Assembly: GCA_021234155.1 (NCBI GenBank)
Contig: JAJEKV010000014.1
Coordinates: 9,379,563 to 9,443,562, forward strand
DNA: 64,000 nucleotides
Direction: 5' to 3'
Origin: Isoetes taiwanensis
Lineage: Eukaryota; Streptophyta; Lycopodiopsida; Isoetales; Isoetaceae
The stretch's first letter is position 1. The number at the start of each line of letters is the position of its first letter. A model generated the notes under the pieces. It made no database searches and had not been told where the DNA came from. It saw only the letters and a list, made by a program, of their open reading frames with translations. The translations under genes were made by a program, and so were the position numbers. Shown in pieces: positions 32,620 to 44,204 of this stretch.

Positions 32620-33321
32620 GTGAAGGTATGCAAATTTAACCAATATATATGGCTGGAAATCAAAGGATGCCTCTCAATGTTCTTAGCTGTTGTTTATTTT
32701 GCGCCTTTGGATAGTCATATATACGTCCATGGAGGTCCATGTGCTGCTGATCCACTTTTGAATTTAGCTTTGGATGTTTCTGAATTTAAAAAGAAAGGGC
32801 AAGTGTTTATTGCAGGAGATTTTAATGGCCGCATTGGCCAGAAGCAAGCAAGTATTCAGGTAGAAGGCATACAAGACTTATGGCTGCCAGAGATGGCTGC
32901 AGAGGATCTTATGCAGGCAGGTTGGATTAGATGCTCTGAAGATAAAGAGGAGAATAATATGGGCCACCAGTTATTACAATTCTGTGAGTCATTGGATTTA
33001 GTCGTTTATAATGGTTTGCCTTGCTTTCCTGCTTCTGGGTCTTTTACATGCATACGTCCACAAGGTAGCAGTGTAGTGGACTATTTATTGGGAGAACCGC
33101 TAGCAAAGAAGGTAGTAGAAGACTTTCATATAGCTGTTGAAGCGGAATCAGACCATGCAGCTTTGAGATTTAAAATACATGTACAAATGCAAATTGAGTC
33201 ACAGCATCCTGTGCCAATTGGCCGCCTCAAACTTAATTGTGATAAAGCAAGAGATTTTGCAGATATGGTGGAGAAGGTCTTCCCAATGCTTCAGCGGCGG
33301 ATACTTTATCCGAAAAAATGA
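32620..33321 (+). pseudogene. LINE endonuclease domain
   Basis: KKGQVFIAGDFNGRIGQKQA holds the GDFN catalytic block of AP endonucleases. SVVDYLLGEPLAKKVVEDF is the conserved DY.L block, and VEAESDHAALRFKI the SDH block. The N-terminal WN..G and catalytic Glu blocks are absent, consistent with 5' truncation or decay. The frame ends at 33321. Confidence 0.75.
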
Positions 33322-34700
33322 GCTTCTTATGAAAACTCTATTAGAAGTAGGCATGCGGTATTTGGACGGACTAATAAATCTAAACGAGAAAAAACGAAGT
33401 GGTGGGATGAGGAATGTCGTGGCGAATGATGTATACCGTCTTTGGATAAAACCCGAAGCAAAGCGGGTATTTAAGCGGTGACAAAGCAAAAAGCAACCTG
33501 AGTGGGGAAATCGTTGGCGGGAGAAATTGTTTATTGAAATAAATAATTGCCCTAGTACATTTTGGAGAAGAATGAAACACCCCTATTGCACGGGGCTTTT
33601 TAGTAGGGATGAACTTTTGGATTTTGTTAGAGAGTTGTACCTACTTGTTTAAAGGAGCGAGCCCATGGAAATAATAGCGGAAAGATGTTGCTGATATATT
33701 CAATGCCGTAGATGTACAACATGCTCTCTGAAAGCTTGCTAATGGGAAGGCAAGAGATGGCGAAGGCTTTGCGATAGAATTGCTAAAGTGGGGAGGAGAA
33801 CAAGTGCATGCAAAAATTGCTGAGCTTTTAATGAAGCTTTAAGGTATGGCTTTCCTAAAAAATGGTGTTTCAATCGGGTTATACCCATCTTGAAAGCGGG
33901 GATCAGTTTGTATGCGTAATTATCGTACAATTTTAGTAAGCAATGTCATGGCTAAATTGTTGATTGCTATTTTGGAGAACTATATAAAGCGATTGGGCTG
34001 ATGACAAAAATTTTAGAGCATTGGGTCGAGGCAGATTTTGAAAAAATCACTCTACTATAGATCATTTGTTTACTTTGAGAGTGATGGCGGAAGGGGCAAA
34101 GGGCATCGGAAGAGCTCTCTTTTGTTGTTTAAATAGACTTTGCCAAAGCATTGACGACACGAAAAAATGGGACGTAAAAAAACTAGATTGGAAATTCCAA
34201 AGGAGTTGCATAAGGGGGTTGCTGCGACTCTATGAGAAGGTGTTGGTACAATTGTCATTTCAATGGAAGGCCGAAAAAAAGTCATAAAGCAATGTGGGTG
34301 TAAAACAAGGGTGTCCATTATCACCTACTGTTTGGTCTTTTTATTGAGAGCTTGAAGCATGGCTCATAAAGGAAGATCTTTGGTGTTCAGCTAGGTAGAT
34401 ATGTTTTAAAAGCTTTTGCTTTATCTCGATGATGTGGTACTTGTTTCTCAAACACCACGGGGTTTGCAAAAACTTCTTCAAGGACTTGAGAAATTTTGTG
34501 TCTATCTTGGTATGAATGTGAATAAAGGGAAAAAACGAAGGTGATGGTGATGGGTTCTCCAAAAGCGGATATGGAATTTGATGGAGAGATTTTGGAACAG
34601 GTCAAATCATACAAGTATTTGGGCATAGAGTTGACAAATAACTATAAATGGAATAGCCGAAGGAAGAGAATATCGGGGGGCTAAGGGCACTATATCATAT
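33322..34700 (+). pseudogene. LINE reverse transcriptase, decayed
   Basis: Recognisable blocks are NYRTILVSNVMAKLL (about 33913-33957), STIDHLFTLRVMAEG (about 34050-34095), then YLDDVVLVSQTPRGLQKLL near 34421-34477 with the catalytic DD, and VKSYKYLGIELTNNYKW near 34600. Stops and frameshifts separate them. Confidence 0.65.
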
Positions 34701-35685
34701 GCTTTTCGACTATTGCGGACATAACCATATCTGGAGTTGGCATCTCCGTAAATTAATGTTTGGGACATTGGTTCAAAGCAGTGAGTACTTGTATGGAGTG
34801 CGATCACGGGGTCTGGTCTTGCGATCAAAGTGGAAGGAAGTAGAAAATGTTCAAAAAGCGTTTCTTGCTTGAAGAATTGGGAGTTAAAACTTCACCCCAT
34901 ATGAGATGCTGCTTGCGAAAAGCGGTATGTATCCACTTGAAGTGGAAGCCCTTTGTCAAACACTAGAGTATTTTGGTAGAATACAAAAATTAGAAGACCC
35001 GCAGTTGCCGAGACAAGCCTTGCAAGAATCTATGATCAATCCCATGTGGGATGGTATAAGTATTTAGAAGAGTGGGCTGCTATTGGGGCATTGGTGGATG
35101 ATCTACCTTCATCTAGTATAGGGATTGAGACTTAGTGGCCTGAGTAAATCTGTTGAAATTGTAGCCATTTGGAGATCTTGGGACAAAAAGAAACTTTACG
35201 AGGGAAGAAGTAAATGCAATGATAGTCTATGGCGGCGGGGATTATTTAAATGGTAAGCTTAGTAGAGGAAAGCGGAAGCTTCTCTCTTGCATCGCCCTAA
35301 GTTCACATAGTCCGGCAATTGAGGTGGGGCGAGGCGGGATATGCCACGTGAATTAGCGTTTTTGTCCTTCTTTGCCTAGGCGCTCAAGTAGAAGATGAAC
35401 GACATGCTCTTCTCCATTGCTTTCGACTTTTGACTACCTAAGGGCCTGACATGATATCATTTGCAATTCTTTTCACGAGCTTTTGAATTTACGGTTATAA
35501 AACTTGGTATGTATCTTCAAGATTATGACAGGTCAAGGAAAGAGCTATTGGACCTTTACGACATGGCAAAAGACCTTGATGTGTAAGGTCTAGTTTTGTT
35601 AGTTTTTCCCTTTTTTTCAGTTGACCAAAAAACATGCATGTAACTTTTTCTCGTCCATGGACCTGATGGTCTAACAGGCGTGATT

Positions 35686-35710
35686 CAATACAATACAATA
35701 CAATACAATA
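35686..35710 (+). repeat. (CAATA)5 LINE tail
   Basis: Five perfect CAATA units at the 3' end of LINE-1x, preceded by TGATT. Confidence 0.85.
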
Positions 35711-35772
35711 ATCTCTGTCGTTTCTTCAAAAAAAAAAAAAAAAAAAACTTTTTTTACAAGGAATCTTTTTTG

Positions 35773-35814
<42 letters not shown>

Positions 35815-36215
35815 TATTAACGTCCTCTGAAGCCCGAGGGCTATGGGACAAGGAAAATACATATCTAGTACACTCAATGAAGTAGTGGAGTCTCTAATCA
35901 TGTAGAGATATATCTCTAGCCATGTTCAACATTATTCAAAAGCTCTCTAAGAAAGTTTCCCAAGTGAGGGAGTGAGGGAGTGTGTTGAAACAACTCATTC
36001 ATGGGTAGCTTCCAGTCAATCATAGAATATTTGGCGCGAAGTGTGTCATGTCTATGACAGTAATATATAGCATGTTTCTCCGTTTCTATGTCCTCCTGAC
36101 AAGCACAAATCCTCTGACTCTCCTCAAGTTTCAACCATCTCCCTTTTTCAATCATTAAGCAATGAGAACCCATGCGAGTGTGTGCAATCGCTCTGATTTG
36201 CCCTGGAAACATGAT
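35773..36215 (-). mobile_element. LINE-2x: 3' end of a second LINE with an (ATT)n tail
   Basis: On the minus strand the frame 36212-35916 gives RWLKLEESQRICACQEDIET and EKHAIYYCHRHDTLRAKYS, the Cys/His module found at the end of many LINE ORF2 proteins. It is followed by a short 3' UTR and about 14 ATT units (35773-35815 on the plus strand as TAA). The element is truncated at about 36215. It faces LINE-1x tail to tail. Confidence 0.65.
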
Positions 36216-37412
36216 CTATAAGATGGGAGAATCTTTTTTGCAAAAAAGACCATTTGATTTTTCAGCTCAAAATGGAGGTCGTTCGATGATGTGGCAAGTT
36301 GGTGGGGTGATTTGGCAAATGAGTGATGACATGGCATTAAGAGGTGATGATGTGTCAAGCAAGGTGGCAAAATGACTTTTTTCTAGTCAAAACTTTTTTA
36401 TGAAGTGGAGATGATGTGGATGACATCTGTGTGATGATGTGGAAATACTTACGAATGATGTGGCACCATGGAGTGATGACATGTCCCCTAGGGTATCAAA
36501 ATGACTTTACATAGGTAAAAAAAATTGAAAGAAAGAATTTTGTGATAGGTGACATGTGTATGATGACATGGAGATGCTTGAGTGATGATGTGGATGCTAC
36601 TTGGCATTTTTTATGACGATGTGGAAAATTTGGCACTAGTGCACATGACCTTGGATCCCTTATGCAATATCTTGGACATTTTACTTCTCCATGCTTGTTT
36701 GGGGAAATTGTGCACTTTCTCTCTCTATTTTAACTTCTAGAGAGAGAAGATGATCTTAGATCATAGAAAAGGCCAAATTGGGTGGAATGTTTTGCTTCTT
36801 TAAAGACGGTGGATGTGTGATGGGTGTGTAGTGTATGAATGGTGTCTTTTGACTATAAAAAAAAAAAAGACTATTTGCCAACTTTGGCTAGGGGAAATGA
36901 TGGTAAGGCAAGAGAATATGGATTATGAGGCAAGTATGATGTTCATGGATGGAATTGAGGTGGTAACCTCATGTAAGAAGCCTTGTGAAATAGAACTAAT
37001 GCCAAAATGATTTGAAACTAGCCACATACCAAGGAATCTTTGAGGGGTCTTCCAAACATTATTCTTGAGGGATCTTCCAATCTTCAAACTCAACTATGCT
37101 TGCTTGAATCTCCTCATCCTTGCCATGCTTGCATGATATCCAATGAATGTCATTCCCTTGGTTCTTCAACAAAGGTGTCGATTTTGTGATCTTCAAGGAT
37201 GAGAATCTTCATATTCTAGCACTTGCGCACATGTTTTAGAAAATAGTTAGACAAAGATGTATAGATTGTGTGCATAGCTCTTCTATATTGCGAAAATGTG
37301 GCAACACTCCCTTCCACCCTCTACGGAATACAAGGCTACTAAGGTAGGCTTGTATGGTGACGAGGCCTAGAAATATACGTATTTATACTATATATTTTAG
37401 AGGAACATCACA
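36216..37412 (-). repeat. LTR-like fragment, minus strand
   Basis: At 37412 the minus strand starts TGTGATGTTCC, preceded by a polypurine-like ACGGAGGAGAA (37423-37413), as expected at a 3' LTR. To the left the block is rich in GATGATGTGG-type repeats like those of the Tat1 LTR. The left end was not located; it runs up to the LINE-2x truncation. Confidence 0.45.
37311..37412 (-). repeat. About 100-bp LTR-start duplication, copy 1
   Basis: The stretch CCCTCTACGGAATACAAGG to GGAACATCACA recurs at 37650-37751 with few changes. Both end in an LTR-like terminus on the minus strand (TGTGATGTTCC and TGTGACGTTCC). Confidence 0.7.
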
Positions 37413-37649
37413 TTCTCCTCCGTTTAGCATAATGTTGTCCTCAACATTAAGGTAAGGTGACGAACCTGCATCAAACTTGCAAAATAACATAACAAGAATA
37501 TAACAAATTGCTTAGAGTTTGGTTGCCATGTCGTGCCATGTAGCTCCAATTGGGTACGTCCGTGTGGCGGGTGCCCAATAGGATGTGGCCATGTGGAAAT
37601 GGTCCCATCCTTAAGGTTGGCTAAGTTATCTAATTAACTTAGCCATGCT

Positions 37650-37751
37650 CCCTTACACCCTCTACGGAATATAAGGCTACTAAGGTAGGCTTATACGGTG
37701 ACGTGGCCTAGAAATATACGTATTTATACCATATATTTTTGGGGAACGTCA
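37650..37751 (-). repeat. About 100-bp LTR-start duplication, copy 2
   Basis: Second copy of the LTR start, ending GGGGAACGTCACA on the plus strand. Only about 240 bp separate it from copy 1, so the internal part and most of one LTR have been lost. Confidence 0.7.
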
Positions 37752-37950
37752 CAAGATTATATTTTGTGGTTGTATGTATTGTGATTGTATATTTTTGTTC
37801 TTGTATTGTTGTATGTACAAAGTGGTGACAAGAGATTATGGTTTGTGGTTGTGTGTATTGTGGTTGTACATGTGTTCGTGTGTTTCATGTAGAATGATTT
37901 GTGTTGTAGTTCCATGACAGTTGTGTATTGTGGTTTGTATAATGTGTTGT
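37752..37950. repeat. GT/AT-rich low-complexity block
   Basis: Irregular repeats of TTGTGGTTGTATGT-like sequence between an LTR end and the G2 left LTR. It may be part of the Copia C1 left LTR that G2 split, but no LTR start could be fixed. Confidence 0.4.
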
Positions 37951-38598
37951 TGTTACGGCTCAATGCCGGCTTGGGGGAGTGGCTCAGGCAAAAACGCAGC
38001 TGGAGTTAGAGTCTCACGGGCTAGTAAATAATTCATAAAGGGTAGTTTATTTATTTTGTATCACATTAGATATTAGACATTAGATGGGTAGTTTAAAAAC
38101 TATAAAACCAATGGATCAAATAAAAGTTAAATGTTGGGCGGCTGATATCGGGTCACGGACCCAACAGCCGAAAATAGCCCGCTCATATTTGAGCTTCCGG
38201 GAACTGAAAGAAAAAGGTCGATTAGGTCCAGCCAAAGATTGAAATCTGGATATTTCTGGCCGGATCATAGCTAATTCGGATCTCTGACCTTTTAGATAGA
38301 TATTTAGGGCCGAAAAAGGTGAATTCAGAAATAGGATCTTTCTGCCTATAAATGCAACTGCTATCTTCTGTTCTAAGCACGGTTGAGCGCTCTAAGAACC
38401 CTTCCGCCTTGTTATGATCTGTGTTGGATGATCTTGACTTTAGTGCTTAGAGTTCTGGTTGCGTTCTAAGAAGCAGGATAATGATTTCTTGCTATCAAGC
38501 TTGAACCCGATTGGGCGGTTAATTTCTTTTAAAGATTGAAGTGAAGCTTTTCTTTTGACTTTAGTTGTTGAATTTGTTAAGATTACTTCGTTGTTTCA
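37951..38598 (+). repeat. G2 5' LTR
   Basis: 648 bp, TGTTACGGC...TTGTTTCA. Differs from the 3' LTR by scattered changes and by about 40 bp near 38430-38470 that the 3' copy lacks. Confidence 0.9.
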
Positions 38599-38601
38599 AG
38601 C

Positions 38602-38614
38602 TGGTATCAGAGCC
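38602..38614 (+). promoter_or_regulatory. G2 primer-binding site
   Basis: TGGTATCAGAGCC, initiator-Met tRNA complement, three bases after the LTR. Confidence 0.9.
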
Positions 38615-38637
38615 AGTCCGCTCTTGAACCTGTGACG

Positions 38638-39724
38638 ATGGCACATCGTTATGGCATCCCTGAAGAACAATACCAGCAGGCGTTAAGAACTGCTGACTTT
38701 ATTGCTACCCAGATAACATTGCCACAACCCACATCCCCAGAGGATTACAAGTACAAACTAGAGCAGATTGCTCTACTTTATGGTTTCCTCCCCAGTAATG
38801 CCCAGCCACCTCCATTACCCAGAGACCCTCCACCTGCTCATCCACCACCACCTGAAAATCCACTGCCAGTGTCTGATAACCCAGAGCCTTTGATGACTAC
38901 TGTAACTGATACTCCAACTAAAAGGGATAAGGCTCCTAAATGGTTGGAAAAAGTCGATCTGCCATACTTTACTGGCAGAGTGTCTGTTAAGCCAATGCAA
39001 GTAATAAGTTTCCTGGGGATATGGGAAAAGTTCTTTGAGAGAGTTAACGCGACCGAACAAGAGAAACTGCAAGCCATGGACACCTATTTAGATGAACAAG
39101 CTCAAGTTTGGTGGCAAGGTCGCAGATTGATGCAGCCTGAAGTTAACTCATGGGCAGTTTTTCGTAGTGCATTTGAAGCCCATTACCTGCCTGCAAACTA
39201 TATTGCAAAAAGAATGGGACCTTGTTAAACAGGATGATGGTGAAATAGTGTCCGAATATTACATGAAATTTAGTCATCTAGGTTCACAAGTTAGAAACTT
39301 GGGTGAACACAAACTTTTAAGGAAGTTTGTGAATGGGTTCAGAGAGGAAATATTTGCAGAGTTAGATCTTATTGAACCAGTCAACATGGAAGATGCAATT
39401 AAGAAAGCAGGAGCTGTAGAGCGAAAGTTGAACCCCAAGGCTCGTAAGTTAGTTATATGGGAAGGAGCGCCTTCTCGTGAACAAAAAAGACCAAAGCGTG
39501 AAAAATTTGAAAATAGAAGAGATAAAAAAAATAAAAGGGGCCGTGAAGAGCGTAAGACCAGGTTCAATGGGAGGAATGGAAAACGCTCTAATAATGGACA
39601 GAAGGCCAAACACGAACAAAGTAAAGGGCAAAAGACTGGGTGTTATAATTGTGGAGGTCCGCATTATCAATCCAACTGCCCAAAGAATACAGCTCCGGCA
39701 GATAAAAATACAAAGAAAGTATAG
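38638..39724 (+). pseudogene. G2 gag, one frameshift
   Basis: ATG at 38638 (MAHRYGIPEEQYQQALRTAD) opens the frame, with a Pro-rich stretch near residue 60-90. The gag core includes WLEKVDLPYFTGRV, FLGIWEKFFERV and QAQVWWQGRRLM. The frame shifts near 39215, and the second frame goes on with SEYYMKFSHLGSQVRNLGEH, a Lys/Arg-rich segment and the knuckle CYNCGGPHYQSNC, stopping at TAG 39722-39724. Coding-like sequence continues to 39905 toward protease. Confidence 0.8.
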
Positions 39725-39909
39725 TTTAAAGAGCCGCCACCTAAGGAAAGGCAAGTTGCTCAATCGCATCATGTGGAAGACAGACCAGAAACTTCCAGGG
39801 AAGGAGAAGAAAGGAATAAAGGAAAGCTTGCAGCTATTGAACAGGAAAAGGGGAGACTGCAAATTGCATACCTAAAGAATATGTCAGAAGACGATACAGG
39901 GCCTCATGG

Positions 39910-41286
39910 TTGTTTAAGATGAAAGGTTCAGTAAAAGGTCAAGATGTAACCGTTTTACTTGATGATGGTTCAACACATGACTTTATCTCACAGGACTTGG
40001 TGTATAAATTAGGATTACCTATTTGTGATTTGCAAACTAAAATCACAATTGTGCAGGGTTTGAAAGGTCCTAGGAACCAGTGTGATAAATATGTGGTAGC
40101 TCCTATCCAAATAGGGCAGTATTCAGAAGAAAGAGTTTTGATTATGGCTCCCCTAGGAACTATGGATGTGATACTAGGAATTGGATGGCGAGAACAGTTT
40201 GATGCCCGACCTAATTACAGGGAAAAGACAGTAACTATAATGGTTGAAGGGCAACCTTTGAAGCTGTGTACAGATTCCATATCTCAAGCTGAAACCCTAT
40301 TGACATACTCTGAAGCTAAGAAGTTAATACAGGGTGAAGCTGAATCATACTTTATTTACTTGAGAAACTCTGACCCACCATCACAAGTGCCTCTCGAGTT
40401 GTACAGTTTTCTGAGACAATTTGACGATCTCTTTAAAGACGAGGAAACTTTAGATCTACCTCCTCATCGTCCTGAGGATCATGCAATACAGTTGCAAGAA
40501 AACGCCCAACCTCCAAATAGGGCACCTTATAAAGTCAGTCATTTCGAAAAATTAGAGCTTGAGAAACAGATAGCAGAGATGTTAGAACGACAGCTAATAC
40601 GACCAAGCTGTTCACCTTTTGGCGCACCCGTTATCCTAATCAAAAAGAAAGATAAGGGATATAGGATGTGCGTGGATTATAGAGCTCTCAATAAGTTGAT
40701 TGTCAAAGATAAATTTCCAGTACCTAGAGCTGATGATTTATTTGATGAATTACGAGGTGCCAGCATATTTAGCAAAATTGATTTGAAATCAGGATATCAC
40801 CAAATCCGAATAAAGGAAGAAGACATTGGTAAGACAGCGTTCAGAACAACTTTTGGTCATTACGAGTTTCGCGTAATGCCTTTTGGTCTGACCAACGCCC
40901 CGGCAACTTTCTGTCGTCTCATGGGGAGAGTTATAGCACCCGTACTAGGAAAAAGTGTTGTAGTCTTCTTTGACGATATACTTATATATAGTAGAACTAT
41001 TGAGGAGCACAAGCAACACCTTCAACAGGTTTTTGACCTTTTGAGGCAAAATAAGATGTTTGTTAATGAGTCCAAAAGTAGGTTCTTTATGCAAGAAGTT
41101 GGATATTTAGGTCATATTATATCCAAAGAAGGCATATGGATGGATCCCGAAAAGATTAGGGTTATCATTGATTGGCCTCGGCCTGAAAACCTCAAGGACT
41201 TACGATCTTTTGTACAGTTATGCAGTTACTATCGAAGATTTGTGAAGGATTTTGCAAAAGTAACCCTTCCTCTTAGCAGGTTTTAA
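39910..41286 (+). pseudogene. G2 protease and reverse transcriptase
   Basis: VTVLLDDGSTHDFIS is the protease active-site block with DDG in place of DSG or DTG; MDVILGIGWREQF is the second block. RT follows: [86 protein letters not shown] with the catalytic DD, and GYLGHIISKEGI. The frame ends at 41286 after SYYRRFVKDFAKV and moves to the next frame, where RNase H continues. It is in a different frame from gag. Confidence 0.85.
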
Positions 41287-42827
41287 AGAAAGATACCCCC
41301 TTTGTTTGGAATTCGGAAGCCGAGGAAGCTTTCCGAATTCTGAAAGAGAACATGGCAACTGAACCGATGTTAGTGCTACCTGACTCGAATAAGCCTTTTA
41401 CAGTTTGTTCGGATGCAAGTGGAAATGCTATTGGTGCAGTACTGATGCAAGATGGACATCCATTAGCTTATGTCAGCCGAATGCTCAAACCCTTAGAGCA
41501 AAAGTATAGCACTTATGAAAAGGAATTGATTGCCTTAGTTCATGCACTTAAGAAGTGGAGGCATTATCTTATGGGATCCAAGTTTGTGGCTCGTTTTGAT
41601 CAGCAAAGTTTAAAACATATACAAATGCAGGATATTATCAATGCACGACAATTAAAGCTCATTGACACTATAAAGGATTTTGAAGGGATGCAGCTTGAAT
41701 ATAAGCCTGGGAAGGAGAACCAGGTTGCAGATGCATTAAGCCAAATAAATATTCAAGCTATATCTGTAGCAGGATTTATTGATTTGGAACCTATGAAAGA
41801 AGAATATGTGAACGGCCCCTCCTTTGCTACCCCGTATGCACAAGTACAAAAGGATGGAAGAGATCCTTTGGCAGAGTATAGAATCCATAATGGATTATTA
41901 TTCTATCGAAATCGTACTTGTATTACACAAGGATACAGGTTGAAGGTTATACAGGAATGTCATGAACCTCCATACTCCGGTCATAGAGGAATTCAAGCTA
42001 CTTTAGCAACTGTTAAACGGCGTTTCTTTTGGCCAAAGCTTGAAAGAGATGTAAGAAAGAATGTCGAAGCATGTCTTATTTGTCAACAAATAAAAGCTTC
42101 TACTGGTAAGCCTGCTGGATTAGTACAGCCTTTGCCTATCCCAGAAAAACCATGGAAGCATATTACTATGGATTTTATTCAAGGGTTATCAAAGACTATC
42201 CACAAGAATGATCAAATTTGGACAGTAGTAGACAGGTTGTCTAAACAGGCTCATTTTATTCCCTGTAAATCTAGCATGACTGCTCCGCAAGCAAGCAAAA
42301 TATTCTTAAAGGAAATATTTAAGATCCATGGAATACCAGATGCAATCATAACAGATAGGGATCCTCTATTCTGTAACAAATTTTGGGGTGGACTTATAAA
42401 AAACTTAGGCACAACTTTAAAGTTTTCCACCGCATATCATCCCCAAACGGATGGCCAGTCTGAGGTTATAAATCGAGTTATTGAAGATATGCTGAGATCT
42501 TATGTTGCTGAAAGGAAAAACCAGTGGGAAGAATATCTTTATCTCTTAGAGTTTGCTTATAATAACACGGTGCACTCAGTTACCCAAAGAACTCCTTTTG
42601 AAGTAGTGTATAGATATTCTTTGGAATCCCCAATTGCGAAGCTTGGTGGGGAAGTACCTGCTTCCGATGAAGCCACTACAGACTTTGCAGATATCTTGCG
42701 AGAGGTAAAGGCGCGAATCCAGAAAAACCAGGAATTGATGGCCTCCAAGCTTGCAAAGAAACGAAAAAGGGTTGTTTACAAAAAAGATCAATGGGTTTGG
42801 ATTCATCTTCCCAAAAAGCGTCTATGA
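41287..42827 (+). CDS. G2 RNase H and integrase
   Basis: RNase H blocks are TVCSDASGNAIGAVL, YSTYEKELIALVHAL and a final QVADALSQI. Integrase has the HHCC module (HEPPYSGHRGIQATLA, CLICQQIKAS), then the D, D and E blocks MDFIQGL, ITDRDPLFCNKFW and TDGQSEVIN. A TGA at 42825-42827 interrupts it; the same frame resumes at 42828 and carries the C-terminus. Confidence 0.85.
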
Positions 42828-42830
42828 AAG

Positions 42831-43238
42831 ATGGGTAACCAGTATGTAAAACTGGCACCTAGGTATTATGGTCCATTCCAAATTGACGACAAAGTTGGTG
42901 AGAATGCTTATCGTTTATATTTATATGGGAAATGGACTAACTTGCACCCAGGCTTTAATGTGGGAATACTGAAGCCCTATAAGGGAAGTGAAATCTCTCC
43001 TGAGATTTTGCAGAGAATGGAGCAATCAGAACCTCCCAATATCAAGGGTGACGAAGAAGTGCTGGAACCGGAGAAAATATTGACACACCAAGATAAGGAG
43101 ACTAGGAGTTCCTCTTATCGAAGGTATCTCGTGAAATTTAAATTTCATCCGTCCACCGATGCGGTATGGTATTATAAGACTCAATTAAAAGAATACTATT
43201 CCTTGGTGGAAGAATATGAAAGAACTTTGCAAGAGTAA
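42831..43238 (+). pseudogene. G2 integrase C-terminus with chromodomain-like module
   Basis: YVKLAPRYYGPFQI is the GPY/F-type module, in frame with the integrase across one TGA. The last 60 residues, PEKILTHQD, SYRRYLVKFKFHPSTDAVWY and YKTQLKEYYSLVE, have the layout of a chromodomain (Y.VKWKG.....TWE....L), with the usual W-K-G-Y changed to F-K-F-H. In chromoviruses this module targets integration to chromatin. Confidence 0.7.
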
Positions 43239-43569
43239 TAGGCAAAGTTTACAGACCTTCAAACTTTATATTTGGAATTCCATATTATTATAATTGCAAT
43301 TGCTTTATTTAAATATCTAAGTATTGCTACGCATAGTATTACTAAACTCTTTACTAACGATTGTAAAGATGTTAAGACCTCTAACTGACTTGAGGTCATC
43401 CCTAACGGAGAAGGGGACGAAAGCCCTCTAACGGAATTGAGGCCATTTCTAACTGAACTGAAATGAGAAAAACTATAACCTCTAAAGGAACTGAGGCTAT
43501 AGAGTTAAATATCCTTAAAAGAAATGGGATAGACAATTTTTCCTCAAGGTTAACACGGACGTTTAACCT

Positions 43570-43584
43570 CGGGAAGGGAAGGAT
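43570..43584 (+). promoter_or_regulatory. G2 polypurine tract
   Basis: GGGAAGGGAAGGAT lies against the TG of the 3' LTR. Confidence 0.8.
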
Positions 43585-44204
43585 TGTTACGGCTCAATGC
43601 CGGCTTGGGGGAGTGGCTCAGGCAAAAACGCAGCTGGAGTTAGAGTCTCAAGGGCTAGTAAATAATTCATAAAGGGTAGTTTATTTATTTTGCATCACAT
43701 TAGATATTAGACATTAGATGGGTAGTTTAAAAACTATAAAACCAATGGATCAAATAAAAGTTAAATGTTGGGCGGCTGATATCGGGTCGCGGACCCAACA
43801 GCCGAAAATAGCCCGCTCATATCAGAGCTTCCGGGAACTGAAAGAAAAAGGTCGATTAGGTCCAGCCAAAGATTGAAATCTGGATATTTGTGGCCAGATC
43901 ATAGCTAATTTGGATCTCTGACCTTTTAGATAGATATTTAGGGACAAAAAAGGTGAATTCAGAAATAGGATCTTTCTGCCTATAAATGCAACTGCTATCT
44001 TCTGTTCTAAGCACAGAAATCCCGGTTGAGCGCTCTAAGAGCCCTTCGACCTTGTTATGATCTGTGTTGGATTAAGAAGCAGGATAACAATTTCTTGCTA
44101 TCAAGCTTGAGCCCGGTTGGGCGGTTAATTTCTTCTAAAGATTGAAGTGAAGCTTTTCTTTTGATTTTAGTTGTTGAATTTGTTAAGATTACTTCGTTGT
44201 TTCA
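43585..44204 (+). repeat. G2 3' LTR
   Basis: 620 bp, the same ends as the 5' LTR, with an internal deletion of about 40 bp and a short insertion (AAATCCC) near the middle. Confidence 0.9.

Larger units (their letters stand above)
32620..35710 (+). mobile_element. LINE-1x: degenerate non-LTR retrotransposon ending in (CAATA)5
   Basis: In order on the plus strand: an AP-type endonuclease, a reverse transcriptase with many stops, a Cys/His C-terminus near 35370-35430 (VEDERHALLHC), a 3' UTR and five tandem CAATA units (35686-35710). The 5' end is missing. Tails of short tandem repeats instead of poly(A) fit RTE-like clades; that assignment is inferred. Confidence 0.7.
37951..44204 (+). mobile_element. 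G2: chromodomain-type Ty3/Gypsy element, nearly complete
   Basis: LTRs 37951-38598 and 43585-44204 start TGTTACGGC and end GTTTCA. They enclose a Met-tRNA primer site, gag, protease, RT, RNase H, integrase, a chromodomain-like end and a polypurine tract in standard order. The flanks GTTGT (37946-37950) and GTTAT (44205-44209) agree at four of five bases, a likely diverged target duplication. Only a few frameshifts and one stop disable it, so it is the youngest-looking autonomous element here. Confidence 0.9.

Noticed and set aside
37752-37950. CRISPR-like or tandem array
   Set aside because: The GT-rich units are irregular in length and spacing, and this is low-complexity eukaryotic DNA.
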